Source: Klenkia terrae (GTDB taxonomy: Bacteria > Actinomycetota > Actinomycetes > Mycobacteriales > Geodermatophilaceae). From it: DNA of 49,531 nt. This document shows, one piece after another, positions 19,584 through 31,626 of this stretch. How positions within the stretch are numbered: the stretch's first letter is position 1; the number at the start of each line of letters is the position of its first letter. The notes below the pieces were generated by a model. The model worked only from the letters and a program-made list of their open reading frames with translations, did no database searches and was not told the origin of the DNA. The translations under genes and the position numbers were made by a program. The stretch covers positions 4,054,697 through 4,104,227 of the forward strand of contig NZ_UEXK01000004.1 of the NCBI RefSeq assembly GCF_900491935.1, given 5' to 3'.

Positions 19584-21140
19584 GTGGCGGTGCTCGAGCA
19601 GGCGACGGCGCGGCGGGTCCGCTGGTACCGGCCGCTGCTGCTGGCCGCGGTCGCCGTCTGCGCGGCCTGCGGGCTGGTCTACGAGCTCGTCCTGCTCACC
19701 CTGTCCGCGTCGCTCGCCGGCGGGGGGATCACCCAGACCTCGCTGATCGTGGCCGGCTTCGTCGCCGCGCTCGGCGCCGGGGCGCTGCTGGTCAAGCCGT
19801 TCCTCGGGCACGCGGCGGCCACGTTCGTGGCGGTGGAGATCCTGCTCGGCGTGGTGGGCGGGCTGTCCGCCGTCACCCTCTACGTGACGTTCAGCTTCTA
19901 CGGGGCCAGCGGCTGGGTCCTGGTGGTGGCCACCGCGTTCATCGGTGTCCTGGTCGGCGCCGAGGTGCCGCTGCTGATGACGCTGCTGCAGCGCGGCAGC
20001 GACGGCGTGGACGCCGAGGGCAGCGGCCGCATCCTCGCCGACCTGAACGCCGCCGACTACGCGGGCGCGCTGCTGGGCGGGCTGGCCTGGCCGTTCCTGC
20101 TGCTGCCGCTGGCCGGCCAGGTGCGCGGCGCGGCGCTCACCGGGCTGGTCAACCTGGTCGCCGCCGCGGTCGTCGCCGGGGTCCTGCTGCGCACCCAGCT
20201 CGGACCACGCGCCCGCCGCTCGGCCACCGCCGCGCTGCTGGCCGCGGCCGCCCTGCTCGGGGTGCTGCTCGTGCAGGCCCGCGACATCGAGGTCGACGCC
20301 CGGCAGCGGCTCTACGACGACCCGGTGGTCGCCGCCGAGCGGTCGTCCTACCAGGACGTCGTGGTCACCCAGCGCGGGGACGACGTCCGGCTGTACCTGG
20401 ACGGCGACCTGCAGTTCTCCAGCGTCGACGAGCACCGGTACACCGAGTCCCTGGTGCACCCGGTGCTGGCCCGCGACCCCCGCCGGGTGCTGGTGCTGGG
20501 CGGCGGGGACGGGCTGGCCGCCCGCGAGCTGCTGCGCCACCCGTCGATCGAGGAGATCGTGCAGGTGGAGCTGGACCCCGTCGTCCTCGACCTGGCCCGC
20601 ACCCGGCTGGGCGACCTCAACGCGCACGCCCTGGACGACCCGCGGGTGGACGTCGAGGTCGCCGATGCGTTCACCTGGCTGCGCGATCCGCCGGGCGGCG
20701 CCTTCGACGCGGTCGTCGTCGACATGCCCGACCCGGACACCCCGGCGCTGGGCCGGCTGTACTCCGTGGAGTTCTACGGGCTGGTCGGCAGCGTGCTGGC
20801 GCCCGGGGGACTGGTGGCGGTGCAGGCCGGCAGCCCGTACTCCACCCCGGCCGCGTTCTGGCGCACGGCCAGCACGCTGGACGCCGCCGGGCTGGCCGGG
20901 ACGCCGTACCACGTCGACGTGCCCAGCTTCGGGGACTGGGGGTTCGTGCTGGCCCAGGCCGGCGACGCGGCCCCCCCGCTGGCGCTGTCGGCCCGGCACC
21001 CCGCGACCCGGTTCCTGGACGAGGCCGTGCTGGCCGCGGCGGGGGTCTTCCCGCCCGACCGCGCCCCCCAGGACCTGGAGCCCAGCACGTTGGACCAGCC
21101 GCTCGTCGTCGAGGACATGCGGCAGGGGTACCAGGGATGA
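19584..21140 (+). CDS. speE: Membrane-fused spermidine (polyamine aminopropyl-) synthase
   Basis: 518 residues. The N-terminal half (about 15-235) has seven or so TM helices; the C-terminal half is an aminopropyltransferase: substrate-loop segment QFSSVDEHRYTESLVHP (about 275-291), SAM-binding VLVLGGGDGLAARELL (about 301-316), acidic VELDPVVLDLAR, DAFTWL, and DMPDPDTPALGRLYSVEFY near 380-398 in place of the DSTDP of soluble SpeE. The synthase would transfer aminopropyl from decarboxylated SAM; no speD is in this window, and the true acceptor of membrane-fused members is not settled. Stop overlaps the channel gene. Confidence 0.9.
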   Translation: MAVLEQATARRVRWYRPLLLAAVAVCAACGLVYELVLLTLSASLAGGGITQTSLIVAGFVAALGAGALLVKPFLGHAAATFVAVEILLGVVGGLSAVTLYVTFSFYGASGWVLVVATAFIGVLVGAEVPLLMTLLQRGSDGVDAEGSGRILADLNAADYAGALLGGLAWPFLLLPLAGQVRGAALTGLVNLVAAAVVAGVLLRTQLGPRARRSATAALLAAAALLGVLLVQARDIEVDARQRLYDDPVVAAERSSYQDVVVTQRGDDVRLYLDGDLQFSSVDEHRYTESLVHPVLARDPRRVLVLGGGDGLAARELLRHPSIEEIVQVELDPVVLDLARTRLGDLNAHALDDPRVDVEVADAFTWLRDPPGGAFDAVVVDMPDPDTPALGRLYSVEFYGLVGSVLAPGGLVAVQAGSPYSTPAAFWRTASTLDAAGLAGTPYHVDVPSFGDWGFVLAQAGDAAPPLALSARHPATRFLDEAVLAAAGVFPPDRAPQDLEPSTLDQPLVVEDMRQGYQG

Positions 21141-21151
21141 GGAGGAACGGG

Positions 21152-21586
21152 ATGACCCGCATGGTGGACGGGCTGATCGCGTGCGCCAACCGCACGCCGT
21201 CGGCGATCGGGGTGTACCTGGGCGCGGTGCTGGCCTCGGCGGTGGGCGTCAGCCGGCTGGAGCACTGGGGGTTCGGCGACTCGGTGTGGTGGGCCTTCGT
21301 GACCACCACGACCGTGGGGTACGGGGACCTGTCCCCGGCCACGATCCCGGGCCGGGTCATCGCGGTGCTCACGATGTTCGCCGGGATCATCGGCATCGGC
21401 GTCATCGTCGGGCGGATCGCGGCGGTGGTGATCCGCACCCACGACGACTTCACGCACGAGGAGCAGGAGGAGCTCGCCGCCGACGTGGACGAGCAGCTGA
21501 AGCTGCTGCGGCAGATCCAGCGCGACCTCCGCACGGCCACCGGCGGCCGCGGGTCGGCGTCGGGCTCCGGCCGCGCGCGCGGCTGA
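21152..21586 (+). CDS. Two-TM potassium channel
   Basis: 144 residues from ATG 21152, chosen for the GGAGG at 21141-21145; an in-frame ATG at 21137 overlaps the synthase stop and would add five residues. TM1 (VYLGAVLASAVGVSRL), pore helix and selectivity filter TTTTVGYGDL, TM2 (VIAVLTMFAGIIGIGVIVGRIAAVV), then a charged helical C-terminal tail (HEEQEELAADVDEQLKLLRQIQRDL) likely to form a tetrameric coiled coil. No RCK domain. Being translationally linked to the synthase suggests polyamines, which block many cation channels, may be the functional link (inference). Confidence 0.92.
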   Translation: MTRMVDGLIACANRTPSAIGVYLGAVLASAVGVSRLEHWGFGDSVWWAFVTTTTVGYGDLSPATIPGRVIAVLTMFAGIIGIGVIVGRIAAVVIRTHDDFTHEEQEELAADVDEQLKLLRQIQRDLRTATGGRGSASGSGRARG

Positions 21587-21599
21587 TCCCGGCCTGCCC

Positions 21600-21605
21600 T
21601 AGCGT
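21600..21605 (+). promoter_or_regulatory. -10 box TAGCGT of pgi
   Basis: TAGCGT, 35 bases before the GTG at 21641; no convincing -35 box. Confidence 0.45.
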
Positions 21606-21640
21606 CGGGGACGACGATCCCCGATCCCCCTGGAGCTGAC

Positions 21641-23308
21641 GTGGCTGCCGCCTCGCACGACCCGACCACGACCGCCGCCTGGTCGGCGCTGGGGGCGCAC
21701 GGCGACGCCCAGACCCCCGACCTGCGCGGCTGGTTCGCCGCCGACCCGGGCCGGGCCGAGCGGCTCACCCTGGACGTCGCCGACCTGCACGTCGACCTGT
21801 CGAAGAACCTGGTCACCGACGAGACGCTGCACCTGCTCCGCCAGCTGGCCGAGCAGACCGGCGTCCAGGACCGGCTGCGGGCGATGTTCGCCGGGGAGCA
21901 CATCAACGTCACCGAGGACCGGGCGGTGCTGCACACCGCGCTGCGCCGGCCGGCCGGGCTGGACCCGCTGACCGTCGACGGCCAGGACGTCGACGCCGAC
22001 GTGCAGGCCGAGCTGGCCAAGGTCTACGCGTTCGCGGAGAAGGTCCGGTCGGGGGAGTGGACCGGGGTCACCGGCCAGCGGATCGAGACCGTGGTGAACA
22101 TCGGCATCGGCGGGTCCGACCTGGGCCCGGTGATGGCCTACGAGGCCCTGCAGGCCTACGTGCATGACGGACTGACCTGCCGGTTCGTGTCCAACATCGA
22201 CCCGACCGACCTGGACGAGACCACGAAGGACCTGGACCCGGCCACCACTCTGTTCATCGTGGCGTCCAAGACCTTCGGCACGCTGGAGACGCTGACCAAC
22301 GCCCGGCTGGCCCGGCAGTGGCTGTGGGACGGGCTCGCGGTCGAGGACGCCGACGAGGCCCGCCGGTCCGCCGTCGCCAAACACTTCGTCGCCGTCTCCA
22401 CCGCGCTGGAGAAGGTGGCCGACTTCGGCATCGACACCGAGAACGCCTTCGGCTTCTGGGACTGGGTGGGCGGCCGGTACTCGGTCGACTCGGCCATCGG
22501 GACCTCGCTGGCCGTGGCCATCGGGCCGGAGCGGTTCGCCGAGTTCCTGGCCGGCTTCCACGCCGTCGACGAGCACGCCCGCACCACCCCGCTCGAGCGC
22601 AACGTGCCGCTGCTGATGGGCCTGCTGAACGTCTGGTACGTCAACTTCCTGGGCGCGCAGACCCACGCGGTGCTGCCCTACAGCCAGTACCTGCACCGGT
22701 TCCCGGCCTACCTGCAGCAGCTGACGATGGAGAGCAACGGCAAGTCCGTGCGCTGGGACGGCGAGGCGGTCACCACCGACACCGGCGAGGTGTTCTGGGG
22801 CGAGCCCGGCACCAACGGCCAGCACGCGTTCTACCAGCTGATCCACCAGGGCACCCGGCTGATCCCGGCGGACTTCCTGGCCTTCGCCACGCCGCAGCAC
22901 CCGCTGTCCGACGGCGGCACCGACGTGCACGCGCTGTTCATGGCGAACTTCTTCGCCCAGACCAAGGCGCTGGCCTTCGGCAAGACCGCCGAGGAGGTGC
23001 GGGCCGAGGGCACCGCGGAGGACGTCGTCCAGGCGCGGGTGTTCTCGGGCAACCGGCCGACCACCTCGATCATGGCGCCGTCGCTGACCCCGTCGGTGCT
23101 CGGCCAGCTGATCGCGCTCTACGAGCACATCACCTTCACCCAGGGCGCGGTGTGGGGCATCGACAGCTTCGACCAGTGGGGCGTGGAGCTGGGCAAGCAG
23201 CTGGCGCTGCAGATCGCCCCGGCGCTCACCGGCGACGCCGCGGCGCTGGAGTCCCAGGACTCCTCCACGAAGGCGCTCATCGACTGGTACCTGCAGCACC
23301 GCAGCTGA
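21641..23308 (+). CDS. pgi: Glucose-6-phosphate isomerase
   Basis: 555 residues, usual for the bacterial/eukaryal-type enzyme. Interconverts glucose-6-P and fructose-6-P in the cytoplasm. Landmarks: [33 protein letters not shown] (phosphate binding), [13 protein letters not shown] (catalytic Arg region), MESNGKSV with the catalytic Glu, [16 protein letters not shown] with the catalytic His and [12 protein letters not shown] with the C-terminal Lys. GTG start preceded by TGGAG. Monocistronic, ending at a strong hairpin. It feeds the zwf shunt genes near 41-48 kb. Confidence 0.98.
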   Translation: MAAASHDPTTTAAWSALGAHGDAQTPDLRGWFAADPGRAERLTLDVADLHVDLSKNLVTDETLHLLRQLAEQTGVQDRLRAMFAGEHINVTEDRAVLHTALRRPAGLDPLTVDGQDVDADVQAELAKVYAFAEKVRSGEWTGVTGQRIETVVNIGIGGSDLGPVMAYEALQAYVHDGLTCRFVSNIDPTDLDETTKDLDPATTLFIVASKTFGTLETLTNARLARQWLWDGLAVEDADEARRSAVAKHFVAVSTALEKVADFGIDTENAFGFWDWVGGRYSVDSAIGTSLAVAIGPERFAEFLAGFHAVDEHARTTPLERNVPLLMGLLNVWYVNFLGAQTHAVLPYSQYLHRFPAYLQQLTMESNGKSVRWDGEAVTTDTGEVFWGEPGTNGQHAFYQLIHQGTRLIPADFLAFATPQHPLSDGGTDVHALFMANFFAQTKALAFGKTAEEVRAEGTAEDVVQARVFSGNRPTTSIMAPSLTPSVLGQLIALYEHITFTQGAVWGIDSFDQWGVELGKQLALQIAPALTGDAAALESQDSSTKALIDWYLQHRS

Positions 23309-23345
23309 GGCCGGACCGGGGCCGGCGTCGGCCGGCCCCGGCCTC
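23307..23345. terminator. Bidirectional terminator between pgi and the MBL hydrolase
   Basis: Outer arms GAGGCCGG/CCGGCCTC and an inner GGGGCCGGC/GGCCGGCCCC helix, starting at the pgi stop and ending four bases before the convergent gene's stop. Confidence 0.75.
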
Positions 23346-23348
23346 GGT

Positions 23349-24011
23349 TCACCAGCCGCGCTCGCGCCACTCCGGGAGGTGGGGGCGCTCGGCGCCGATG
23401 GTGGTGTCCTTGCCGTGCCCGGGGTAGACCCAGGTCTCGTCGGGCAGCGTGCCGAACAGCCGGGCCTCGACGTCGTCCAGCAGCTGGGCGAAGCGCGCCG
23501 GGTCCTTCTGCGTGTTGCCGACGCCGCCGGGGAAGAGGCTGTCGCCGGTGAACACGTGGGTGCCGGCCTCGCCGCCGCGCCAGACCAGGGCGATGGAGCC
23601 CGGGGTGTGCCCGCGCAGGTGGACGACGTCGAGCACCTGGTCGCCGACGGCCACCGTGTCGCCGTGGTCGACGGGGTGGCTGACCGGCACGGGCAGGTCG
23701 GCCGCGTCCGCCGGGTGGGCCATGGTCGCGGCACCGCTGGCGGCGACGACCTCGGGCAGCGCGCGGTGGTGGTCCCAGTGGCCGTGCGTGGTGACCACGG
23801 CGGTCAGCCGGGTGTCGCCGACCAGGTCGCGCAGCGCGTCGGGCTCGGCCGCGGCGTCGACCAGGACGCCGTCCCCGGTGGCGGTGCAGGTGAGCAGGTA
23901 GGCGTTGTTGGCCATCTCGCTGACCGCGAGCTTGGTGACGGTCAGCGCGCCCAGGTCGCGGGTCTGCGCGGGCCCGCCGACCTCGACGTCGCCGGTGTAG
24001 TCGCTGGTCAT
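23349..24011 (-). CDS. MBL-fold metallohydrolase (glyoxalase II-like)
   Basis: 220 residues. Metallo-beta-lactamase fold with binuclear metal site: THGHWDHHRAL (His-x-His-x-Asp-His, about 85-95), LRGHTPGSIAL (His, about 141), FTGDSLFPGGVGN (Asp, about 161-173) and YPGHGKDT near the C-terminus. This spacing fits hydroxyacylglutathione-hydrolase-like enzymes; the thiol ester substrate (mycothiol or other) is not evident. ATG 24011 is supported by a GGAGGAC site; an upstream in-frame ATG would read through the divergent amidase promoter. In Mycobacterium a homologous MBL gene also lies next to uvrA, so this is an old linkage. Confidence 0.93.
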   Translation of the reverse strand: MTSDYTGDVEVGGPAQTRDLGALTVTKLAVSEMANNAYLLTCTATGDGVLVDAAAEPDALRDLVGDTRLTAVVTTHGHWDHHRALPEVVAASGAATMAHPADAADLPVPVSHPVDHGDTVAVGDQVLDVVHLRGHTPGSIALVWRGGEAGTHVFTGDSLFPGGVGNTQKDPARFAQLLDDVEARLFGTLPDETWVYPGHGKDTTIGAERPHLPEWRERGW

Positions 24012-24048
24012 GGAGTCCTCCTGGTCGGGCGGTGCGGCGGGCCGGCCC

Positions 24049-24054
24049 AGGCTA
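24049..24054 (-). promoter_or_regulatory. -10 box TAGCCT of the MBL hydrolase
   Basis: Minus-strand TAGCCT 37 bases before the ATG at 24011, leaving a short leader that holds the GGAGG site. Confidence 0.45.
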
Positions 24055-24132
24055 ACGACGCGGCGGGCGGTCAGCAGGAGTAGCGGACGTCGAGGGGCCG
24101 CCGGACCGGGCGCCGGTCGGTGGCCCGGCGGA

Positions 24133-24155
24133 TTGTCGGACCCCCCGTCTAGGTT
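24133..24155 (+). promoter_or_regulatory. PafBC/RecA-NDp-type DNA-damage promoter of the amidase (and uvrA)
   Basis: TTGTCGGAC (24133-24141), eight bases, TAGGTT (24150-24155). Same spacing and boxes as in front of uvrB and uvrC. The -10 ends seven bases before the amidase ATG at 24163, so a leaderless mRNA is expected. Confidence 0.8.
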
Positions 24156-24162
24156 CGACCGC

Positions 24163-25611
24163 ATGGACGCCACCTCTGCCACGGCCGGTCCCGCGGACGC
24201 CGGGCAGCCCGTCCGGCAGCTGGTCGGGCTGCCCGCTACCGAGCTCGCCGCCCGGGTCCGCAGCGGCGAGCTGAGCGCTGTCGAGGTGGTCCGGGCGCAC
24301 CTCGCGCACATCGACGCGGTCGAGGCCCGGATCGGTGCCTACCGGGTGCTCCGGCACGACGCGGCGCTGGCCGAGGCGGCCGAGGTCGACGCCCGGCCCG
24401 ACCGCGCGCGCCTGCCGTTGGCCGGCGTGCCGGTGGCGGTCAAGGACAACGTGGCCGTGGCGGGGGAGACGGCGACCGACGGCACCGCTGCGGCACCGGC
24501 CGTGGGCGCTCCGGCCGACCACCCCGTGGTCGCCCGGCTGCGGGCCGCCGGTGCTGTCGTCGTCGGGGTCACCCGGGTGCCCGAGCTCTGCGTGTTCGCC
24601 GCCACCGACGGCCCCGGCACGGTCACCCGCAACCCGTGGGACACCGCGCTGTCGCCGGCCGGCTCGTCGGGCGGGAGCGCCGCGGCCGTGGCCTCCGGCG
24701 GGGTGCCGCTGGCGCACGGCAACGACGGCATGGGGTCCCTCCGGCTGCCCGCCGCCGCCTGCGGGCTGGTCACCCTCAAGCCCGGGACGGGGGTGGTGCC
24801 GGCCGGGCTCGGCGCCGACTCCTGGTCGGGCATGGCCGAGAACGGCGCCCTGGCCACCACGGTGGCCGACCTGGCGGTGGCGCACGCGGTGCTCGCCGAC
24901 GGCGTGGTCGCCGAGCCCGTCGACGACGACGGGGCCGCGCTGGTGGTCGCCGTCTCCACCCGGTCCCCGGTGCCCGGCACCCGCCTGGACGCCGAGGGCC
25001 GGGCCGCGGTCGAGGCGGTCGTCGAGCAGCTGCGCGCCCTGGGCCACACCGTCGTCCGACGGGACCCGCCGGTGCCGACGGCGGCCGCGCTCGCCGTCCT
25101 GGCCCGTTGGGTGGCCGGCGCCGCCGACGACGCCGAGCACCTGGGTGCCGACCGGCACGCCCTGGAACCGCGGACGCGCACCCATGCCCGGCTGGGCCGG
25201 CTGGTGCGCCGGCTCGGGCTGGTCCGGCCGGCGACCGCCGCGGCGTTCCGGGAGCGGTCGACGGCCTGGTTCGCCGGCTCGGCGGAGTCCGCCGACCCGG
25301 GTGTCGACGTGCTGCTCACCCCGGTCGTCACCGGCCCGCCGCTGGCCGCCCGGCCCTGGCACGAACGCGGCTGGCTGGCCAACGTGACGGCCAACGCGCG
25401 GTGGGCGCCGTGGACCTCGGCCTGGAACATGGCGGGCCTCCCGGCCCTTGTCCTACCGGCGGGGCGACGGGTCGGTGGGACCCCGCTGGCGGTCCAGTTC
25501 GTCGGCCCCCCGGGTGCCGAGACGCGACTACTCTGGCTCGCGGCAGAGCTGGAGCGCCGCGATCCCTGGCGCCGGCACGCCCCCGTCTTCGACCCCGCCG
25601 GCCCGGGCTGA
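24163..25611 (+). CDS. Amidase-signature family hydrolase
   Basis: 482 residues. The Ser-cis-Ser-Lys triad is complete: Lys94 ([13 protein letters not shown]), Ser168 in [15 protein letters not shown] and Ser192 in [14 protein letters not shown]; the Ser-Ser spacing of 24 equals that of the family. The nucleophile motif reads GMGS rather than the common GGGS. Substrate unknown; it lacks gatA context and is shorter at the C-terminus than GatA-type proteins with known partners. Start ATG 24163 is set by the damage-type promoter. Only 70 bases, without a visible promoter, separate it from uvrA, so the two are probably co-transcribed; this makes it a candidate DNA-damage-induced gene. Confidence 0.92.
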   Translation: MDATSATAGPADAGQPVRQLVGLPATELAARVRSGELSAVEVVRAHLAHIDAVEARIGAYRVLRHDAALAEAAEVDARPDRARLPLAGVPVAVKDNVAVAGETATDGTAAAPAVGAPADHPVVARLRAAGAVVVGVTRVPELCVFAATDGPGTVTRNPWDTALSPAGSSGGSAAAVASGGVPLAHGNDGMGSLRLPAAACGLVTLKPGTGVVPAGLGADSWSGMAENGALATTVADLAVAHAVLADGVVAEPVDDDGAALVVAVSTRSPVPGTRLDAEGRAAVEAVVEQLRALGHTVVRRDPPVPTAAALAVLARWVAGAADDAEHLGADRHALEPRTRTHARLGRLVRRLGLVRPATAAAFRERSTAWFAGSAESADPGVDVLLTPVVTGPPLAARPWHERGWLANVTANARWAPWTSAWNMAGLPALVLPAGRRVGGTPLAVQFVGPPGAETRLLWLAAELERRDPWRRHAPVFDPAGPG

Positions 25612-25681
25612 GCCCTCGCCCGCGCCAGCACGGCAGCTCCGGCTGCGCCCCCCGACAGCGACCACACAGACAGGGACCCCT

Positions 25682-28612
<2,931 letters not shown>

Positions 28613-28620
28613 GGCCCGCT

Positions 28621-28651
28621 GCTCCGCAGGCCCCGAGGGGGCCTGCGGAGC
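28621..28651. terminator. uvrA terminator
   Basis: Perfect 14-bp stem GCTCCGCAGGCCCC/GGGGCCTGCGGAGC with loop GAG, eight bases after the uvrA stop and directly before the uvrC promoter. Confidence 0.88.
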
Positions 28652-28658
28652 ACCACCG

Positions 28659-28681
28659 ATGTCCGACCCCCGACCTAGCCT
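28659..28681 (+). promoter_or_regulatory. PafBC/RecA-NDp-type DNA-damage promoter of uvrC
   Basis: ATGTCCGAC (28659-28667), eight bases, TAGCCT (28676-28681). Core TGTC and N8-TANNNT spacing are kept; the R position is C, so it is the weakest of the three. The -10 ends six bases before the uvrC ATG (leaderless). Confidence 0.7.
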
Positions 28682-28687
28682 GGAGCC

Positions 28688-30673
28688 ATGGCCGACCCGT
28701 CCACGTACCGACCGGCGGTCGGCAGCATCCCGGAGTCCCCGGGGGTCTACAAGTTCCGCGACCCCGCGGGGCGGGTCATCTACGTCGGCAAGGCCAAGAG
28801 CCTCCGCCAGCGGCTGAACAGCTACTTCGCCGACATCGCCGGGCTGCACCCGCGCACCCGGCAGATGGTCACCACCGCGGCGTCGGTCGAGTGGACCGTC
28901 GTCGGCACCGAGGTCGAGGCGCTGCAGCTCGAGTACAACTGGATCAAGGAGTTCGACCCCCGGTTCAACGTCCGCTACCGGGACGACAAGAGCTACCCCT
29001 CGCTGGCGGTCACCCTCAACGAGGAGTACCCCCGGCTGCAGGTCATGCGCGGCCCCAAGCGCAAGGGCGTCCGCTACTTCGGCCCCTACGCCCACGCCTG
29101 GGCGATCCGCGAGACCCTCGACACGCTGACCCGGGTCTTCCCCGCCCGCACCTGCAGCAACGGGGTCTTCAAGCGGCACGGCCAGATCGGCCGGCCCTGC
29201 CTGCTCGGCTATATCGGCAAGTGCTCCGCGCCGTGCGTCGGCAAGGTCACCGCCGAGGAGCACCGGGCCGTCGTCGACGACTTCTGCGACTTCATGGGCG
29301 GCCGCACCGAGCAGATCACCCGCCGCCTGGAGAAGCAGATGGCGCAGGCGGCCGAGGACATGGAGTACGAGCGCGCCGCCCGGCTGCGCGACGACCTGGG
29401 CGCGCTGCGCCGGGCCCTGGAGAAGCAGGCCGTCGTGCTCGGCGACGGCACGGACGCCGACGTGGTGGCCTTCGCCCAGGACGAGCTGGAGGCCGCCGTC
29501 CAGGTGTTCCACGTCCGCGGCGGCCGGGTGCGCGGCCAGCGGGGCTGGATCCTGGACAAGGTCGAGGACGTCGGCACCGGGGAGCTCGTCGAGCAGTTCC
29601 TGCTGCAGGTCTACGGCGGCGTCGACGAGCAGACCGGGGTCGGCGAGGCCGGCGAAGCGGTGCCCCGCGAGGTGCTGGTGCCCGAGCTGCCGGCCGAGGC
29701 CGACGTCTACGCCGAGCTGCTCAGCGAGCTGCGCGGGTCCCGGGTGTCGCTGCGGGTGCCCCAGCGCGGGGACAAGCGGGCGCTGATGGAGACCGTCGAG
29801 CGCAACGCCAAGGAGGCCTTCGCCCGGCACCGGGTCAAGCGCGCCGGCGACCTCACCGCCCGGTCCCTGGCGCTGTCCGAGCTGCAGGAGGCCCTCGACC
29901 TGCCGGACGCGCCGCTGCGCATCGAGTGCATGGACGTCAGCCACGTGCAGGGCACCAACGTGGTCGCCAGCATGGTCGTGTTCGAGGACGGGCTGGCCAA
30001 GAAGAGCGACTACCGGCGGTTCCAGGTCGCGCAGGGCACCGACGACACCGCCGCCATGGCCGAGGTCGTCCGGCGCCGGTTCGCCCGGCACCTCAAGGAC
30101 GAGGAGGACCGGCGCGACGAGCAGGGCGTCGCCGCCGAGGAGGGCCGGGCCCGCCGGTTCGCCTACCCGCCGAACCTGCTGGTCGTCGACGGCGGCCAGC
30201 CCCAGGTGGCGGCCGCCGCGCGGTCGATGTCCGAGCTGGGCATCACCGACGTCGCGGTCTGCGGCCTGGCCAAGCGGATGGAGGAGGTGTGGCTCCCCGA
30301 CGACCCCGACCCGGTCATCCTGCCGCGCACCTCCGAGGCGCTGTACCTGCTGCAGCGCGTCCGCGACGAGGCCCACCGGTTCGCCATCACGTATCACCGG
30401 CAGAAGCGCTCCGCCGGGATGCTGGTGTCGCTGCTCGACGACGTGCCCGGGCTGGGCGACACCCGGCGGAAGGCGCTGATGAAGGAGTTCGGGTCGCTCA
30501 AGCGGCTGCGGGCCGCCTCCGTCGAGGACCTCACCCGGGTGCCCGGCATCGGTCGGCGCACGGCGGAGGCGGTGCTCTCCGCGGTGGGCGAGGAGCCCCC
30601 CGCCGCCGACCCGACCCCGACTGGGGATGATGGCGGCTCGACAGTCCCGCAGACCACCGGAGCCGCCCCGTGA
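28688..30673 (+). CDS. uvrC: Excinuclease ABC subunit C
   Basis: 661 residues. Makes both incisions in nucleotide excision repair. GIY-YIG nuclease domain at about 18-95 ([20 protein letters not shown]), Cys-rich segment ([19 protein letters not shown], then KCSAPCVG), UVR domain ([21 protein letters not shown] near 216-236) for UvrB contact, RNase H-like endonuclease with [18 protein letters not shown] and [11 protein letters not shown], and tandem HhH DNA-binding motifs near the end ([34 protein letters not shown]). The stop overlaps the rapZ GTG by four bases, heading a uvrC-rapZ-yvcK-whiA run. Confidence 0.98.
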   Translation: MADPSTYRPAVGSIPESPGVYKFRDPAGRVIYVGKAKSLRQRLNSYFADIAGLHPRTRQMVTTAASVEWTVVGTEVEALQLEYNWIKEFDPRFNVRYRDDKSYPSLAVTLNEEYPRLQVMRGPKRKGVRYFGPYAHAWAIRETLDTLTRVFPARTCSNGVFKRHGQIGRPCLLGYIGKCSAPCVGKVTAEEHRAVVDDFCDFMGGRTEQITRRLEKQMAQAAEDMEYERAARLRDDLGALRRALEKQAVVLGDGTDADVVAFAQDELEAAVQVFHVRGGRVRGQRGWILDKVEDVGTGELVEQFLLQVYGGVDEQTGVGEAGEAVPREVLVPELPAEADVYAELLSELRGSRVSLRVPQRGDKRALMETVERNAKEAFARHRVKRAGDLTARSLALSELQEALDLPDAPLRIECMDVSHVQGTNVVASMVVFEDGLAKKSDYRRFQVAQGTDDTAAMAEVVRRRFARHLKDEEDRRDEQGVAAEEGRARRFAYPPNLLVVDGGQPQVAAAARSMSELGITDVAVCGLAKRMEEVWLPDDPDPVILPRTSEALYLLQRVRDEAHRFAITYHRQKRSAGMLVSLLDDVPGLGDTRRKALMKEFGSLKRLRAASVEDLTRVPGIGRRTAEAVLSAVGEEPPAADPTPTGDDGGSTVPQTTGAAP

Positions 30674-31626
30674 CCGAGCTGCCCGCCGCGGACGCCGACC
30701 CGACCGCCGCCGACCCGGCCGCCGACACCCCGACCGCCGCCGACGCGCCCGCTGACCCGGCCGCCGCGGGACCGCTCGAGGTCGTCGTGGTCACCGGCCT
30801 GTCCGGCGCCGGCAAGAACAGCGCCGGCCGGGTGCTCGAGGACCTCGGGTTCTTCGTGGTGGACAACCTGCCGCCGGCCCTGCTGGCGCCGATGGTGGAG
30901 CTGGGCGCCCGCGGCGACGTCCGCCGGTTCGCCGCCGTCGTCGACGTGCGCAGCCGGGCCTTCTCCAGCGACCTGGCCGAGTCCATCCGCTCGCTGACCG
31001 ACGCCGGCCACCGGCCGCGGGTGGTCTACGTGCACGCCCGGGACGAGGTGCTGGTCCGCCGGTACGAGTCCAACCGGCGGGAGCACCCGCTGCAGGGCTC
31101 CGGGCGGCTGTCGGACGGGATCGCCGCCGAGCGGGCGCTGCTGACCGGCATCGCCGGGGACGCCGACCTCTGGGTGGACACCTCCGACCTGAACGTCCAC
31201 CAGCTGCGCGCCACGCTGGAGGCGGCCTTCCTCAGCGAGGGCGCGGTGCCGGAGCTGACGGCCACCGTGCTCAGCTTCGGGTTCAAGTACGGCCTGCCGC
31301 TGGACGCCGACCTGGTCGTGGACGCCCGGTTCCTGCCCAACCCGCACTGGGTGCCCGAGCTCCGGTCGCTGACCGGCCAGGACGCCGCCGTCCGGGACCA
31401 CGTGCTCGGTGCGGCCGACGCCACCGAGTTCCTGGACCGCTACCTGGACGTGCTGCGGCTGCTGGTGCCCGGGTACCGCCGGGAGGGCAAGAAGTACCTG
31501 ACCCTCGCGGTCGGCTGCACCGGCGGCAAGCACCGGTCGGTGGCCATCGCCGAGGAGTTCGCCCGGCGGTTGTCCGCCGACGGCGTCACCGCCAACGCCC
31601 GGCACCGCGACCTGGGTCGCGAGTGA
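30670..31626 (+). CDS. rapZ: RapZ/YvcJ-type nucleotide-binding protein
   Basis: 318 residues. P-loop N-terminal domain and a C-terminal domain ending with [20 protein letters not shown], which in RapZ binds RNA or metabolites. In enterobacteria RapZ tunes glmS via small RNAs; the actinobacterial role is less clear, but the gene is constantly next to yvcK and whiA. The P-loop reads [11 protein letters not shown] (43-53): Asn50 replaces the Mg-coordinating Ser/Thr of Walker A. An Ala/Asp/Pro-rich N-terminal tail of about 35 residues precedes the domain. GTG start overlaps uvrC; stop overlaps the yvcK GTG. Confidence 0.95.
   Translation: MTELPAADADPTAADPAADTPTAADAPADPAAAGPLEVVVVTGLSGAGKNSAGRVLEDLGFFVVDNLPPALLAPMVELGARGDVRRFAAVVDVRSRAFSSDLAESIRSLTDAGHRPRVVYVHARDEVLVRRYESNRREHPLQGSGRLSDGIAAERALLTGIAGDADLWVDTSDLNVHQLRATLEAAFLSEGAVPELTATVLSFGFKYGLPLDADLVVDARFLPNPHWVPELRSLTGQDAAVRDHVLGAADATEFLDRYLDVLRLLVPGYRREGKKYLTLAVGCTGGKHRSVAIAEEFARRLSADGVTANARHRDLGRE

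Noticed and set aside
24163-25611. GatA (glutamyl-tRNA amidotransferase subunit A)
   Set aside because: No gatB or gatC nearby, divergent sequence around the nucleophile, and promoter type unlike a translation gene.
25612-25681. Separate damage promoter for uvrA
   Set aside because: No TTGTC-like box with N8-TANNNT in the gap; only an isolated TACTCT inside the amidase 3' end without the upstream box.
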